Notes under the pieces: model-generated
Databases searched by the model: none
Seen by the model: only the letters and a program-made list of their open reading frames with translations
What the model was told of the DNA's origin: nothing
Source: an uncultured Porphyromonas sp.
GTDB lineage: Bacteria; Bacteroidota; Bacteroidia; Bacteroidales; Porphyromonadaceae
Assembly (NCBI GenBank): GCA_945965245.1
Contig: CAMFNC010000170.1
Span: 1 to 7,455, forward strand
Direction: 5' to 3'
DNA: 7,455 nucleotides
Shown: piece by piece, positions 1 to 7,100 of the stretch
Layout of the letters: each line of letters opens with the position of its first letter
Position numbering within the stretch: position 1 is the stretch's first letter
Position numbers and translations under genes: made by a program

Positions 1-1
1 T

Positions 2-52
2 ACCGCACCTTTTGTAAAAGCAGAACTCAAAATTAATACCGATATACTTTAA
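2..52 (+). CDS. possible C-terminal tail of an upstream gene (partial)
   Basis: An open frame enters from the left edge and stops at TAA 50-52. It encodes about 16 residues ending ELKINTDIL. The stop lies 14 bases before the next start codon, which is the spacing expected inside an operon, and the residue composition is ordinary for a protein C-terminus. Only 17 codons are visible, so neither family nor coding status can be established. Of the other two forward frames, one also stops early (TAA 34-36) and one stops at 15-17. If real, the SWIM and PcrA genes are downstream members of a longer transcript. Confidence 0.4.
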   Translation, partial: TAPFVKAELKINTDIL

Positions 53-66
53 GAAAAGACTTCGAA

Positions 67-1482
67 ATGAACACGAACAAAGAAAACAGATTGTCTAACA
101 AGATATGTCCAGATGGCATGTCGGTGGAGGAGTGGCAGATAGCTCTGCGAAGAGAAAATGCCATCGATGCCGGATTTGAAGTAGAACATCTGGATGACAA
201 CCGCATTTGGGGCGATTATATGGTCATCAGCAACAATGGGCGTTATCGTGTGGCATTCCGCGGAGTGCTCAGTGACCGCAACTTCTGTTCCTGTCTAGAT
301 TTTCGAACCAACGGACTGGGTACGTGCAAACACTTGGAAGCTGTGACGCTGCACCTGCAACAGCATGTGGATGGCTACCCATGGGCCGGCATGGAATACA
401 ATCCTCCCTACTCCTCTATTTACGTGAGTTACAAAGGCGGGCGCAGTGTCAAAATTCGCGTGGGCGAAATGCAACGAATGGAGTATCTGCGTTTGGTCGA
501 ACAGTATTTCGATGCAGATCTCACTCTACCCGAAGACAAATACGACCAACTCTCCGAAATTGTGGATCGTGCTCAGAAAATCTCAAATTCATTCCACTGC
601 TATGACGATGTGTATGAACTGACCGAGGCATACTCCATTCGCAAAATCTGGCAAGAGCAAATCCGTACCAAATACCCCAATGGTCGCATCCCGATGCTGC
701 GCACCACCATGGATTTCTACAAAGACAATGAAGCTCGTGCCGGCATCGAACAGCAATTATACAAAATGACCGAAACGGGCTACGGATTGATTGTTTCCTC
801 GGCACAGGAGTACTTCCCCATGTTTGTACTTCGCTTGGCAGAGGTCGTTTTGGCACACTCCAAAAGCAATAAAGTGGGCGTACTGATTATGCAAAATAAA
901 GAAGATGTGGAAAAATGGGTACGTTTCAAAAAATACTTCACCGGCATAGAGAACCAATTGGAAGTATTGACAGTAGGGGATTTTACTAACAAGGTTTCAT
1001 CCGGATTTACCAATGCCGGCTTTGTGTATGTGGATAAGGCCAACGGACTCAAAGAGTGGCGCGACATTACCTCCATGTCCATCAAGCGTATGATTATAGA
1101 CCACCTCTATATGCGCATAGAAACCATGGCATACCTCACTCCCGTGCAACTCAGCTCTATCTTGCAGCATATCAGTCCGTTTATCATCGGACCTTTCTAT
1201 AAGTTCATCCATACTTACCGCCCAACCTTCCCGCTCAAAGATGATGGCTCCAACATGCCACCTGAAACCCGTCACACCATCTTCCCCATCAAGCCCTCCA
1301 TCATCCGCGATTTACAAGACATTGTGATTTCGGGCAGCGATTATAATCCCGTGGAAATAGACTCTGCCGCCGAACCTCTGCCAGAGGAAAAGGTGCTGAT
1401 GCTGCTCAAAACGATTACCGAAGTGATCAATGACCCGGAAGCTCTACACATTCTGAACCAGAAACTCAAAGAACTGCAATGA
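67..1482 (+). CDS. SWIM zinc-finger protein with a degenerate, truncated SNF2 ATPase lobe
   Basis: The protein has 471 aa. Residues 20-29 (VEEWQIALRR) and a SWIM zinc finger C74-x-C76-x10-C87-x-H89 match the N-terminal architecture of Bacteroidota SWIM-SNF2 helicases. The SWIM finger is a DNA- or protein-binding module. From about residue 208 the sequence still follows the first RecA-like lobe of SNF2 enzymes, but the catalytic motifs are gone. At the Walker A position (238-254) SSAQEYFP stands where a GxGKT loop is expected, with the Lys and Thr positions apparently F250 and P251. The DEAx box appears as DKAN (323-326). The second helicase lobe is absent, since the protein ends soon after the first. 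A helical tail (440-471) closes it. The family is seen from sequence, the loss of ATPase activity is inferred, and the role is unknown. A scaffold or DNA-targeting partner for the downstream helicase is the simplest idea. The start at ATG 67 is chosen as the most upstream; M18 (ATG 118) is possible. The stop overlaps the pcrA start by 4 nt. Confidence 0.88.
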   Translation: MNTNKENRLSNKICPDGMSVEEWQIALRRENAIDAGFEVEHLDDNRIWGDYMVISNNGRYRVAFRGVLSDRNFCSCLDFRTNGLGTCKHLEAVTLHLQQHVDGYPWAGMEYNPPYSSIYVSYKGGRSVKIRVGEMQRMEYLRLVEQYFDADLTLPEDKYDQLSEIVDRAQKISNSFHCYDDVYELTEAYSIRKIWQEQIRTKYPNGRIPMLRTTMDFYKDNEARAGIEQQLYKMTETGYGLIVSSAQEYFPMFVLRLAEVVLAHSKSNKVGVLIMQNKEDVEKWVRFKKYFTGIENQLEVLTVGDFTNKVSSGFTNAGFVYVDKANGLKEWRDITSMSIKRMIIDHLYMRIETMAYLTPVQLSSILQHISPFIIGPFYKFIHTYRPTFPLKDDGSNMPPETRHTIFPIKPSIIRDLQDIVISGSDYNPVEIDSAAEPLPEEKVLMLLKTITEVINDPEALHILNQKLKELQ

Positions 1483-3821
1483 CAAACGAAGAGGCTCTGC
1501 CGGCATACCTCCGAGAGTTGGATGAAGCACAGCGCAGTGCCGTGCTCTATACCGATGGTCCCGCTTTGGTCATTGCCGGAGCCGGCAGTGGCAAAACACG
1601 TGTGCTGGTGGCCAAGCTGCTCTACCTAATGGAATTGGGTTATGCGCCATCTTCGCTAATGGCACTTACCTTTACCAATAAGGCTGCACGTGAAATGCGT
1701 GAACGCATGTATGCCCATGTGGGAGCATTGGCATATCAGATACCCATGGGCACGTTTCACTCCATCTTTGCCCGCCTGCTGCGCACTTATCGGGAGGAAA
1801 TCGGTTTCCGGGAAAATTTTACCATCTATGATACATCGGATAGCAAGAGCTTACTCAAAAAAATCATCAAGCGGATGGACTTGGACGATAAAACATATCG
1901 ACCCAATGTAGTGGCCAATCGCATTTCCAATGCCAAGAATCGCCTCATATCACCCCAAGCCTACCTTTCCGACCAGGATTTTTTTACATACGACAACCAG
2001 TCGCACATACCGCGCACAGGTGAAATCTACCAACGCTATCAGCAAGAATTGCGTGAGAGCAATGCCATGGATTTCGATGACTTGCTCTTCTATACCAATG
2101 TCTTATTGAGAGATCACAAGAAGGCGTTGGATGAAATCCGAAGCTGCATCAGTTTTTTATTGATAGACGAGTATCAAGATACCAATTTTGCCCAATACAT
2201 GATTTCGCGACAGTTGATGCAAAATCATGGTAAAATCTTTGTGGTGGGCGATGATGCTCAGAGCATCTACTCTTTTCGCGGTGCCAACATCAATAATATC
2301 CTCTCTTTTCAGAATACTTTTGCCGGTACCAAGCTGTTCAAATTAGAGCAAAACTATCGCTCTACGCAGACTATTGTACAAGTGGCCAATGCTCTAATTG
2401 CACACAATGAAGCACAAATACACAAAGAGGTTTACTCCGAAAATGAGCAAGGCAACCGCATAGAACTACACGAATGCCTCACGGCAGACGATGAAGCCGC
2501 ATGGGCTGCCGATACCATCAAGCTGGCGATGCGAAGCGGCGAACATGAATACTCGGACTGCGCCATCCTCTACCGCACCAATGCACAAAGCCGCGTCATC
2601 GAACAAGCTTTCCGCTCGGCACGCATCCCCTTCCGCATCTATGGCGGACATGCCTTTTTCGATTACAAGGAGATCAAGGATGTGATTGCCTACCTCAAAT
2701 TGGCCGTCAATCCCATTGACAACGAAGCCTTCCTTCGTGTGGTTAATTATCCAAAACGCGGATTGGGCGATGTTACACTAAATAAACTACGCGACGCGGC
2801 TGCCAAAAACGGTATTTCGCTCTATGAGCAAACTACCCTCGAAAGAATTGAAGAAGTACAGGTGAATAAACCCACGGCTCAGAAGTTATTGGCTTTCCAT
2901 GATTTAATACAATCTTTTATTGAAAAGCTCCATAACGAGGAATTACCATTCAACGAACTGACCAAGAGCATCATCTCCGGCAGCGGCATTCAGGCAGAAA
3001 TCATGTCGGACAATACGGCCGAAGGGCTGAAAAGTCAAGAGAACTTCAAAGAACTTTTGAGCAGCATCGACGAATATCAGACTAAATTGATGGAATCTGA
3101 TATTACTCCCACCCTGCCGCTGTACCTCTCGGAAGTATCGCTGATGACCGACCAAGACACGGGCAACGAAAACGACAATGTGGTTACGCTGATGACCGTG
3201 CACGCTGCCAAAGGGTTGGAATTCGATGAAGTTCTGATACTGGGACTTGAGGAACAACTCTTCCCCTCCATGATGTGTAGCACGGCTGCCGAAATAGAGG
3301 AAGAGAGACGCCTGCTCTACGTGGCCATTACCCGCGCACGTAAATCCTGCCACATCGGTTATGCCATGCAGCGGTATCGTAATGGTTCGTTGGAATTCAT
3401 GCGCCCCAGCCGCTTCCTGCGCGAGCTGCCTCCGGCTTTGCTCGAACGCAGCAATACATCTGGCGTGGACCCTTACGGCACGCTACGTGGTTCGCCTCAC
3501 GGGCGCAAGCATGGCGACAAGTTACCTACGGACTTCCCGAACGCCCCCTCCGACAATTATCTTCTGGACAACCATCCTCACCGCTCATTCATCGGCAAAC
3601 CGGTACATTTGGGCACACGGCGTGCCGACGAACCGCTCACTTCACACCAATCCATCGGCTGGCTGCAAGTGGGTGATACGGTGGCACATGCCAAGTTTGG
3701 AATTGGCATCATCAACGGATTGGAAGGTGATGGTGAGAATGCTCGTGCCACAGTGCAGTTCAACAACGAATTCGGAATCAAGAAAATGGTGCTCAAATTT
3801 GCCAAACTCCAAAAGCTATAA
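1479..3821 (+). CDS. pcrA: ATP-dependent 3'-5' DNA helicase, PcrA/UvrD type (SF1A)
   Basis: The protein has 780 aa, slightly longer than typical PcrA/UvrD (about 720-750). All SF1A motifs are visible in order: a Q-motif segment LDEAQRSAV (14-22), Walker A GAGSGKT (34-40), Walker B/DExx LLIDEYQDT (227-235), motif III VGDDAQSIYSFRGA (256-269), motif IV LEQNYRS (289-295), motif V TVHAAKGLEFDEV (573-585) and motif VI ERRLLYVAITRAR (609-621). A variable linker (about 645-726) leads to a Tudor-like domain (727-780, VGDTVAHAKFG through FAKLQKL). In characterised PcrA/UvrD that domain contacts RNA polymerase. By family, the enzyme unwinds DNA in nucleotide excision repair, removes RecA from DNA and resolves replication-transcription conflicts in the cytoplasm. 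The start codon overlaps the preceding stop (ATGA, 1479-1482), implying translational coupling to the SWIM/SNF2-like gene. PcrA is preferred over Rep because of the C-terminal domain; uvrD would be an equally acceptable name. Confidence 0.96.
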   Translation: MTNEEALPAYLRELDEAQRSAVLYTDGPALVIAGAGSGKTRVLVAKLLYLMELGYAPSSLMALTFTNKAAREMRERMYAHVGALAYQIPMGTFHSIFARLLRTYREEIGFRENFTIYDTSDSKSLLKKIIKRMDLDDKTYRPNVVANRISNAKNRLISPQAYLSDQDFFTYDNQSHIPRTGEIYQRYQQELRESNAMDFDDLLFYTNVLLRDHKKALDEIRSCISFLLIDEYQDTNFAQYMISRQLMQNHGKIFVVGDDAQSIYSFRGANINNILSFQNTFAGTKLFKLEQNYRSTQTIVQVANALIAHNEAQIHKEVYSENEQGNRIELHECLTADDEAAWAADTIKLAMRSGEHEYSDCAILYRTNAQSRVIEQAFRSARIPFRIYGGHAFFDYKEIKDVIAYLKLAVNPIDNEAFLRVVNYPKRGLGDVTLNKLRDAAAKNGISLYEQTTLERIEEVQVNKPTAQKLLAFHDLIQSFIEKLHNEELPFNELTKSIISGSGIQAEIMSDNTAEGLKSQENFKELLSSIDEYQTKLMESDITPTLPLYLSEVSLMTDQDTGNENDNVVTLMTVHAAKGLEFDEVLILGLEEQLFPSMMCSTAAEIEEERRLLYVAITRARKSCHIGYAMQRYRNGSLEFMRPSRFLRELPPALLERSNTSGVDPYGTLRGSPHGRKHGDKLPTDFPNAPSDNYLLDNHPHRSFIGKPVHLGTRRADEPLTSHQSIGWLQVGDTVAHAKFGIGIINGLEGDGENARATVQFNNEFGIKKMVLKFAKLQKL

Positions 3822-3887
3822 CCCACTCCAAACATCAACTTCTTTCAGTACGCTCCCCCCTTGTGCATCAACATAAAGTCCTCACCA
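3822..3887 (+). other. short intergenic gap between pcrA and the protease gene
   Basis: These 66 bases are pyrimidine-rich and hold no hairpin followed by a T run and no clear Bacteroidota promoter. Read-through from the pcrA transcript into the protease gene is therefore possible but not shown. Confidence 0.5.
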
Positions 3888-5072
3888 ATGAAACGAATAT
3901 TTACCCTGCTTGTCATGCTTTACTTTTGGGGTATTACAGCACACGCCACACCTACCTCAACGGATAGCCTGTCTATAGATTATTATGGACATTTGTATCT
4001 TCATGGTCTATTCTGCAATCACCCCGGACGCTTCATCTTCGACTCCGGTGCATACTCGCTCTATCCCGATAGCATATACTTGGCAGATACGCATCTTAAA
4101 TTCAAAAAAATCATTCAGGCACATCAACCGGGAGCCGGCATCAAAGCCCCATTGGTACCGGTGATATTAGATACCGTGACCTATGATTTCGGTTCGCATT
4201 CTTATTTTTCACAGATAAGCCCGATTTTGCAATTGAAACCTATTTTGGGAGACCGGGCAGATGGTATTATCGGCTTGGAATACTTCCAAGATAAAATCTT
4301 TGGCATCAGCTATGAAAAGAATTTGCTGCATACCTATTCCAAACTAACGGAAGCGGATACTGCCGGTTATACTCCATTTCCTCTGAAACTGCGCAAAGGG
4401 AAACTTTTCTTCCCGATTGCCGTTGCTATCAATGACAGTATAAGCATCAAAGGTGATGTTTTGGTGGATCTCGGTTCCGGCTCTTCCATATCACTTACAT
4501 CTGCTACCTCCGGAAAATATGGGTTAGCAAGCGCTATTTCCCGGAAACTGAATTATTACACTCGATATGGCGGTATCGGTGGCGAATCCTATAGCCATGA
4601 ATTCCGTGCGCTCAATGTGCAAATCGGCCCATGGATTATTCCGGAAATACTAATGAATTATAGTAGCGACCCAAGCGGTGCTTTATCTTCTGACACGCAT
4701 ATCGGTTTGGCGGGCAATGATCTTTGGGAACGTTTCGACATGATTTTTGATTTACCCAACTTAAAACTGTATCTAAGACCCAATAAGCATTTTGACGAGC
4801 CTTTTAGAGTCGGAAGGCTGGGTTTTTCGTATGTGGATAGAAGTAAGACATTGGGTTACTGGGTGGTATCAGGCATGTATATAGGCTCTCATGCCGAAAA
4901 GGCTGGTCTTAGAGTGGATGATCACATTTTGGAATGGGATGGCAAGAATGTCAAAGAAATCGACGAACGGCATTTCTCCTTACAAGGTAAAAATCATATT
5001 CATCTGACCATTGTACGAAAGGGCGAGAAACGAACCATCGAATTTGACCCGGAAGACGGGAATAGATTATGA
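3888..5072 (+). CDS. exported retropepsin-like aspartyl protease with C-terminal PDZ domain
   Basis: The protein has 394 aa from ATG 3888. A TTG nine codons upstream (3861) is in frame, but ATG 3888 puts a clean signal peptide first: MKR, hydrophobic residues 4-16, then a likely cleavage after THA-type AHA (18-20). Two tandem aspartyl-protease-like lobes follow. Lobe 1 has FIFDSGAYS (49-57, D52-S-G) and a later GIIGLEYF element (126-133). Lobe 2 has VLVDLGSGSS (191-200, D194-L-G) and GLAGNDLWERF (273-283), then IFDLPNLKLYLRPN (286-299). The paired D-x-G and hydrophobic-G elements are hallmarks of the pepsin/retropepsin fold. Residues about 305-394 form a PDZ domain with GSHAEKAGLRVDDHILEWDGK (333-353), which normally binds C-terminal or exposed peptides. 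Location is inferred to be periplasmic or surface; no lipobox Cys follows the signal peptide. The substrate is unknown. Leu in place of Ser/Thr in the second D-x-G leaves proteolytic activity uncertain. Confidence 0.88.
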   Translation: MKRIFTLLVMLYFWGITAHATPTSTDSLSIDYYGHLYLHGLFCNHPGRFIFDSGAYSLYPDSIYLADTHLKFKKIIQAHQPGAGIKAPLVPVILDTVTYDFGSHSYFSQISPILQLKPILGDRADGIIGLEYFQDKIFGISYEKNLLHTYSKLTEADTAGYTPFPLKLRKGKLFFPIAVAINDSISIKGDVLVDLGSGSSISLTSATSGKYGLASAISRKLNYYTRYGGIGGESYSHEFRALNVQIGPWIIPEILMNYSSDPSGALSSDTHIGLAGNDLWERFDMIFDLPNLKLYLRPNKHFDEPFRVGRLGFSYVDRSKTLGYWVVSGMYIGSHAEKAGLRVDDHILEWDGKNVKEIDERHFSLQGKNHIHLTIVRKGEKRTIEFDPEDGNRL

Positions 5073-5095
5073 CACCCTGACATTTGTCTAAAAAA

Positions 5096-5107
5096 CACAT
5101 ATATGTG
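5096..5107. repeat. 12-bp perfect palindrome next to an A6 tract
   Basis: CACATATATGTG is its own reverse complement and is directly preceded by AAAAAA (5090-5095). Read on the minus strand this is a weak A/T-rich hairpin followed by T6, a terminator-like arrangement. As duplex DNA it could instead be an operator for a dimeric regulator. Neither role is shown. Confidence 0.4.
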
Positions 5108-5142
5108 CCAAATATCTTTTTAGCGGTTTAGATACTGTTAAA

Positions 5143-5295
5143 ATGGCATTCATCAAGATTTGCAGCTTGCGCAATGGGCATACTGCACAAATATGCCAGG
5201 CAATGCTAACAATCCGTTTGCAGCACAATCCGAGCCATTGGCTTCCGAGCCAAAAAATGGCTACCTTTATGCCCATCAAGGGTATCCTTGGCTGA
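5143..5295 (+). CDS. possible 50-aa small ORF in the intergenic region
   Basis: ATG 5143 opens 50 codons ending at TGA 5293-5295. The peptide starts MAFIKICSLRN and ends MPIKGILG. It has no signal peptide, no obvious membrane segment and no family I recognise; it contains two Cys and several His. The frame spans the inverted repeats, and open frames also exist on the opposite strand. It could therefore be a by-product of a structured repeat rather than a gene. There is no convincing ribosome-binding site, although Bacteroidota genes often lack one. A TAnnTTTG-like sequence (TATCTTTT, 5113-5120) lies 22 bases upstream without a well-spaced partner. Low confidence. Confidence 0.2.
   Translation: MAFIKICSLRNGHTAQICQAMLTIRLQHNPSHWLPSQKMATFMPIKGILG
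5174..5276. repeat. nested inverted repeats able to fold as a larger RNA/DNA structure
   Basis: The outer arms are ATGGGCATA (5174-5182) and TATGCCCAT (5268-5276), a perfect 9-bp pair. Inside lies a hairpin at 5233-5262: left arm AGCCA-TT-GGCT (5233-5243), loop TCCG (5244-5247) and right arm AGCC-AA then AAAA then TGGCT (5248-5262). That gives 11 pairs with a four-A bulge. UCCG fits the stable UNCG tetraloop pattern. The pairing is read directly from sequence; that it forms or matters in the cell is inferred. Confidence 0.5.
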
Positions 5296-5329
5296 AAAAC
5301 AAACAAACCGATATAACGCAATAGGGGTA

Positions 5330-5363
5330 TTTCCTGATGGGGAGCAAGAAAATAAATACTTTG
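5330..5363 (+). promoter_or_regulatory. candidate promoter for the AspT-like transporter gene
   Basis: The Bacteroidota primary sigma factor recognises TTTG near -33 and TAnnTTTG near -7. Here TACTTTG (5357-5363) matches the -7 element with one base missing, and TTTC (5330-5333) sits about 23 bases upstream as an imperfect -33 element. Transcription would begin about 25 bases before the ATG. The match is partial, so this is only a candidate. Confidence 0.25.
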
Positions 5364-5395
5364 TTTTCCTACTTCTCATCTCACTTATTTGATTA

Positions 5396-7078
5396 ATGAT
5401 TATGGATTGGTTATCAACGCTTTTCACAGGCACGGGCACAGCCCATTCCATTTTTCTCTTGGCTCTAACCATTGCCGGCGGTATTTTGCTGGGTCGTATC
5501 CGCATTTTTGGCATTTCTTTGGGCGTCACTTTTGTTTTATTTGTGGGCATTCTGCTCAGTCATTTCGGCATGACCATGAATCCTGAATTGCTTCATCTTT
5601 TTCAGGAATTCGGTCTGATATTGTTTGTCTTTTCTATCGGTTTGCAAGTGGGACCGGGATTTTTCTCTTCGCTTCGTACCGGCGGACTCAAACTCAATCT
5701 GATTGCCATGGGTGTGGTATTCACAGGTGTGGTCACTGCCATCGGACTGCACTATATTACAGGCTTGGATATGGCTTCTATGGTAGGGGTGCTCAGCGGT
5801 GCAGTAACCAATACACCCGGATTGGGCGCTGCCCAACAGGCTTTCATGGATATTACCGGCAGCATGAACTCACAGATTGCCACCGGTTATGCTGTAGCCT
5901 ATCCTTTGGGTGTGGTGGGCATCATTATATCCATCATCCTGCTCCGTTTTATCTTCAGTGTAGACGTAAAGAAAGAACAGAAGCGATTGGACACCGAATC
6001 GGACGATACCTCCATTTCAGCCATTGCTCTAAGTTTGATTGTGCGCAATCCGTCACTATTTGGCAAAACCATCGAACAACTCAATCGCATGCTGTCCGAT
6101 TATTCATTTGTAATCTCTCGCCATTGGAACATTGCCACCAACACCATTTCCGTGGCTTCTTCGCAAACTGTATTGCATGAAGGCGACCGTATTTTCATTA
6201 TCACCACCGAACAAGATCATGAGTTTCTCAAAGGTTATGTGGGCGATGAAATGGAATTGGATCGCAAAATGTGGATACCCACAGACTCCAAGCTGGTCAG
6301 TAATCGCTTTGTGATTACCAATAAAGAGCTTAACGGCAAACGCCTCGGTTCACTGAAACTCCGCCAATTGGAAGGTGTGAATGTAACTCGTATCAATCGT
6401 GCCGGTGTAGACATGGTGGCCATGCCGAGCCTACCTCTGCAATTGGGCGACAAGCTCACTGTGGTGGGCAGTGAGGCTGCCATGGATAAAATCAAACAAA
6501 TCGTGGGCGACTCAGTAAAGCATCTGCACGAACCCAACCTTATCGGTATCTTCCTGGGCATCGCCTTGGGTATTTTATTGGGTTCCATTCCCTTTAATAT
6601 ACCGGGTGTTCCGCAGCCGGTCAAACTTGGTCTGGCAGGAGGACCGCTCATCGTGGCCATTCTTTTGAGCCGATTCGGCTATCGCTACCACATCATTACT
6701 TATACTACCCAAAGTGCCAATCTGATGCTCCGCGAAATCGGTATCACACTTTTTTTGGCATGCGTGGGACTAGGTGCCGGCGGTTCGTTTGTGGAAACGC
6801 TCAATAATGGCGGTTGGGCATGGGTTGGCTACGGTATCATCATCACCATGCTACCCATTCTCCTCATCGGTGCTTTGGCTCTGAAAGTATGGAAAATCAA
6901 TTACTTCACACTGATGGGACTTTTGGCTGGTAGCACCACCGACCCTCCCGCTCTGGCATATTCCAACAGTTTCTCCGGCAATGGTGCTCCCATGGTGGGT
7001 TATGCCACGGTCTATCCGCTTACCATGTTTATGCGTGTCATATCGGCACAACTTCTTATCCTATTGTACTGCGCCTGA
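5396..7078 (+). CDS. AspT/YidE-family membrane transporter with central TrkA-C domains
   Basis: The protein has 560 aa, or 558 if translation starts at the ATG at 5402 (MDWLSTLF), which may be the true start. It has two homologous membrane halves. The N-terminal half (about 17-188) has segments such as SIFLLALTIAGGILLG (18-33) and LILFVFSIGLQVGPGF (74-89). The C-terminal half (about 381-560) has LIGIFLGIALGILLG (382-396). The signature loop occurs twice, as GAVTNTPGLGAAQ (135-147) and GSTTDPPALAYSN (512-524), each followed by a GYAVAYPL (164-171) or GYATVYPL (535-542) element, showing an internal duplication. Between the halves are two TrkA-C/RCK_C-like cytoplasmic domains (about 205-285 and 297-375), each ending in a GDRIFII- or GDKLTVVG-type strand. 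The family includes the Asp:Ala exchanger AspT and the uncharacterised YidE/YbjL proteins. The substrate here is unknown; amino-acid or dicarboxylate exchange is the family inference. It is monocistronic by context: a candidate promoter lies before it and a terminator after. Confidence 0.93.
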   Translation: MIMDWLSTLFTGTGTAHSIFLLALTIAGGILLGRIRIFGISLGVTFVLFVGILLSHFGMTMNPELLHLFQEFGLILFVFSIGLQVGPGFFSSLRTGGLKLNLIAMGVVFTGVVTAIGLHYITGLDMASMVGVLSGAVTNTPGLGAAQQAFMDITGSMNSQIATGYAVAYPLGVVGIIISIILLRFIFSVDVKKEQKRLDTESDDTSISAIALSLIVRNPSLFGKTIEQLNRMLSDYSFVISRHWNIATNTISVASSQTVLHEGDRIFIITTEQDHEFLKGYVGDEMELDRKMWIPTDSKLVSNRFVITNKELNGKRLGSLKLRQLEGVNVTRINRAGVDMVAMPSLPLQLGDKLTVVGSEAAMDKIKQIVGDSVKHLHEPNLIGIFLGIALGILLGSIPFNIPGVPQPVKLGLAGGPLIVAILLSRFGYRYHIITYTTQSANLMLREIGITLFLACVGLGAGGSFVETLNNGGWAWVGYGIIITMLPILLIGALALKVWKINYFTLMGLLAGSTTDPPALAYSNSFSGNGAPMVGYATVYPLTMFMRVISAQLLILLYCA

Positions 7079-7100
7079 TAATACAAGCCATCCATCAAAT

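Larger units (their letters stand above)
5073..5395. other. 323-base intergenic region with inverted repeats, no assigned gene
   Basis: The region contains a 12-bp palindrome (5096-5107), a bulged 11-bp hairpin (5233-5262) and a 9-bp inverted-repeat pair (5174-5182 with 5268-5276) that encloses this hairpin. It also contains a 50-codon open frame on the plus strand (5143-5295) and partly open frames on the minus strand. No known riboswitch or RNA family was recognised. The last 100 bases are A/T-rich and probably carry the transporter promoter. The structured part could be a regulatory RNA leader, a small intergenic repeat or a decayed gene; sequence alone does not decide. Confidence 0.55.

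Noticed and set aside
11..52. Possible promoter before the SWIM gene (TTTG at 11-14)
   Set aside because: No TAnnTTTG element with correct spacing follows, and the bases appear to belong to the end of an upstream gene.
521..856. 111-codon minus-strand frame inside the SWIM gene
   Set aside because: The peptide is rich in Cys, Arg, Trp and Ser with no family match, and it is antisense to a well-supported gene.
2943..3353. 136-codon minus-strand open frame opposite pcrA
   Set aside because: It lies wholly within conserved pcrA helicase sequence, including motifs V and VI, and the peptide shows no recognisable family. It is a shadow frame.
3361..3876. 171-codon plus-strand frame overlapping the 3' end of pcrA
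   Set aside because: The PcrA frame here encodes the conserved Tudor-like tail; the alternative peptide is Ser/Cys/Trp-rich and domain-free.
3861..3887. Upstream TTG start for the protease gene
   Set aside because: It would add nine polar residues before a well-formed signal peptide; ATG 3888 fits better.
5079..5095. Possible terminator just after the protease gene (GACA/TGTC followed by an A run)
   Set aside because: The stem is only four pairs with a two-base loop and has no following T run on the plus strand.
5088..5550. Two overlapping minus-strand frames across the intergenic region and transporter start
   Set aside because: There is no recognisable domain, and one runs into the conserved transporter N-terminus. 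I kept the region as a possible structured repeat rather than calling minus-strand genes.
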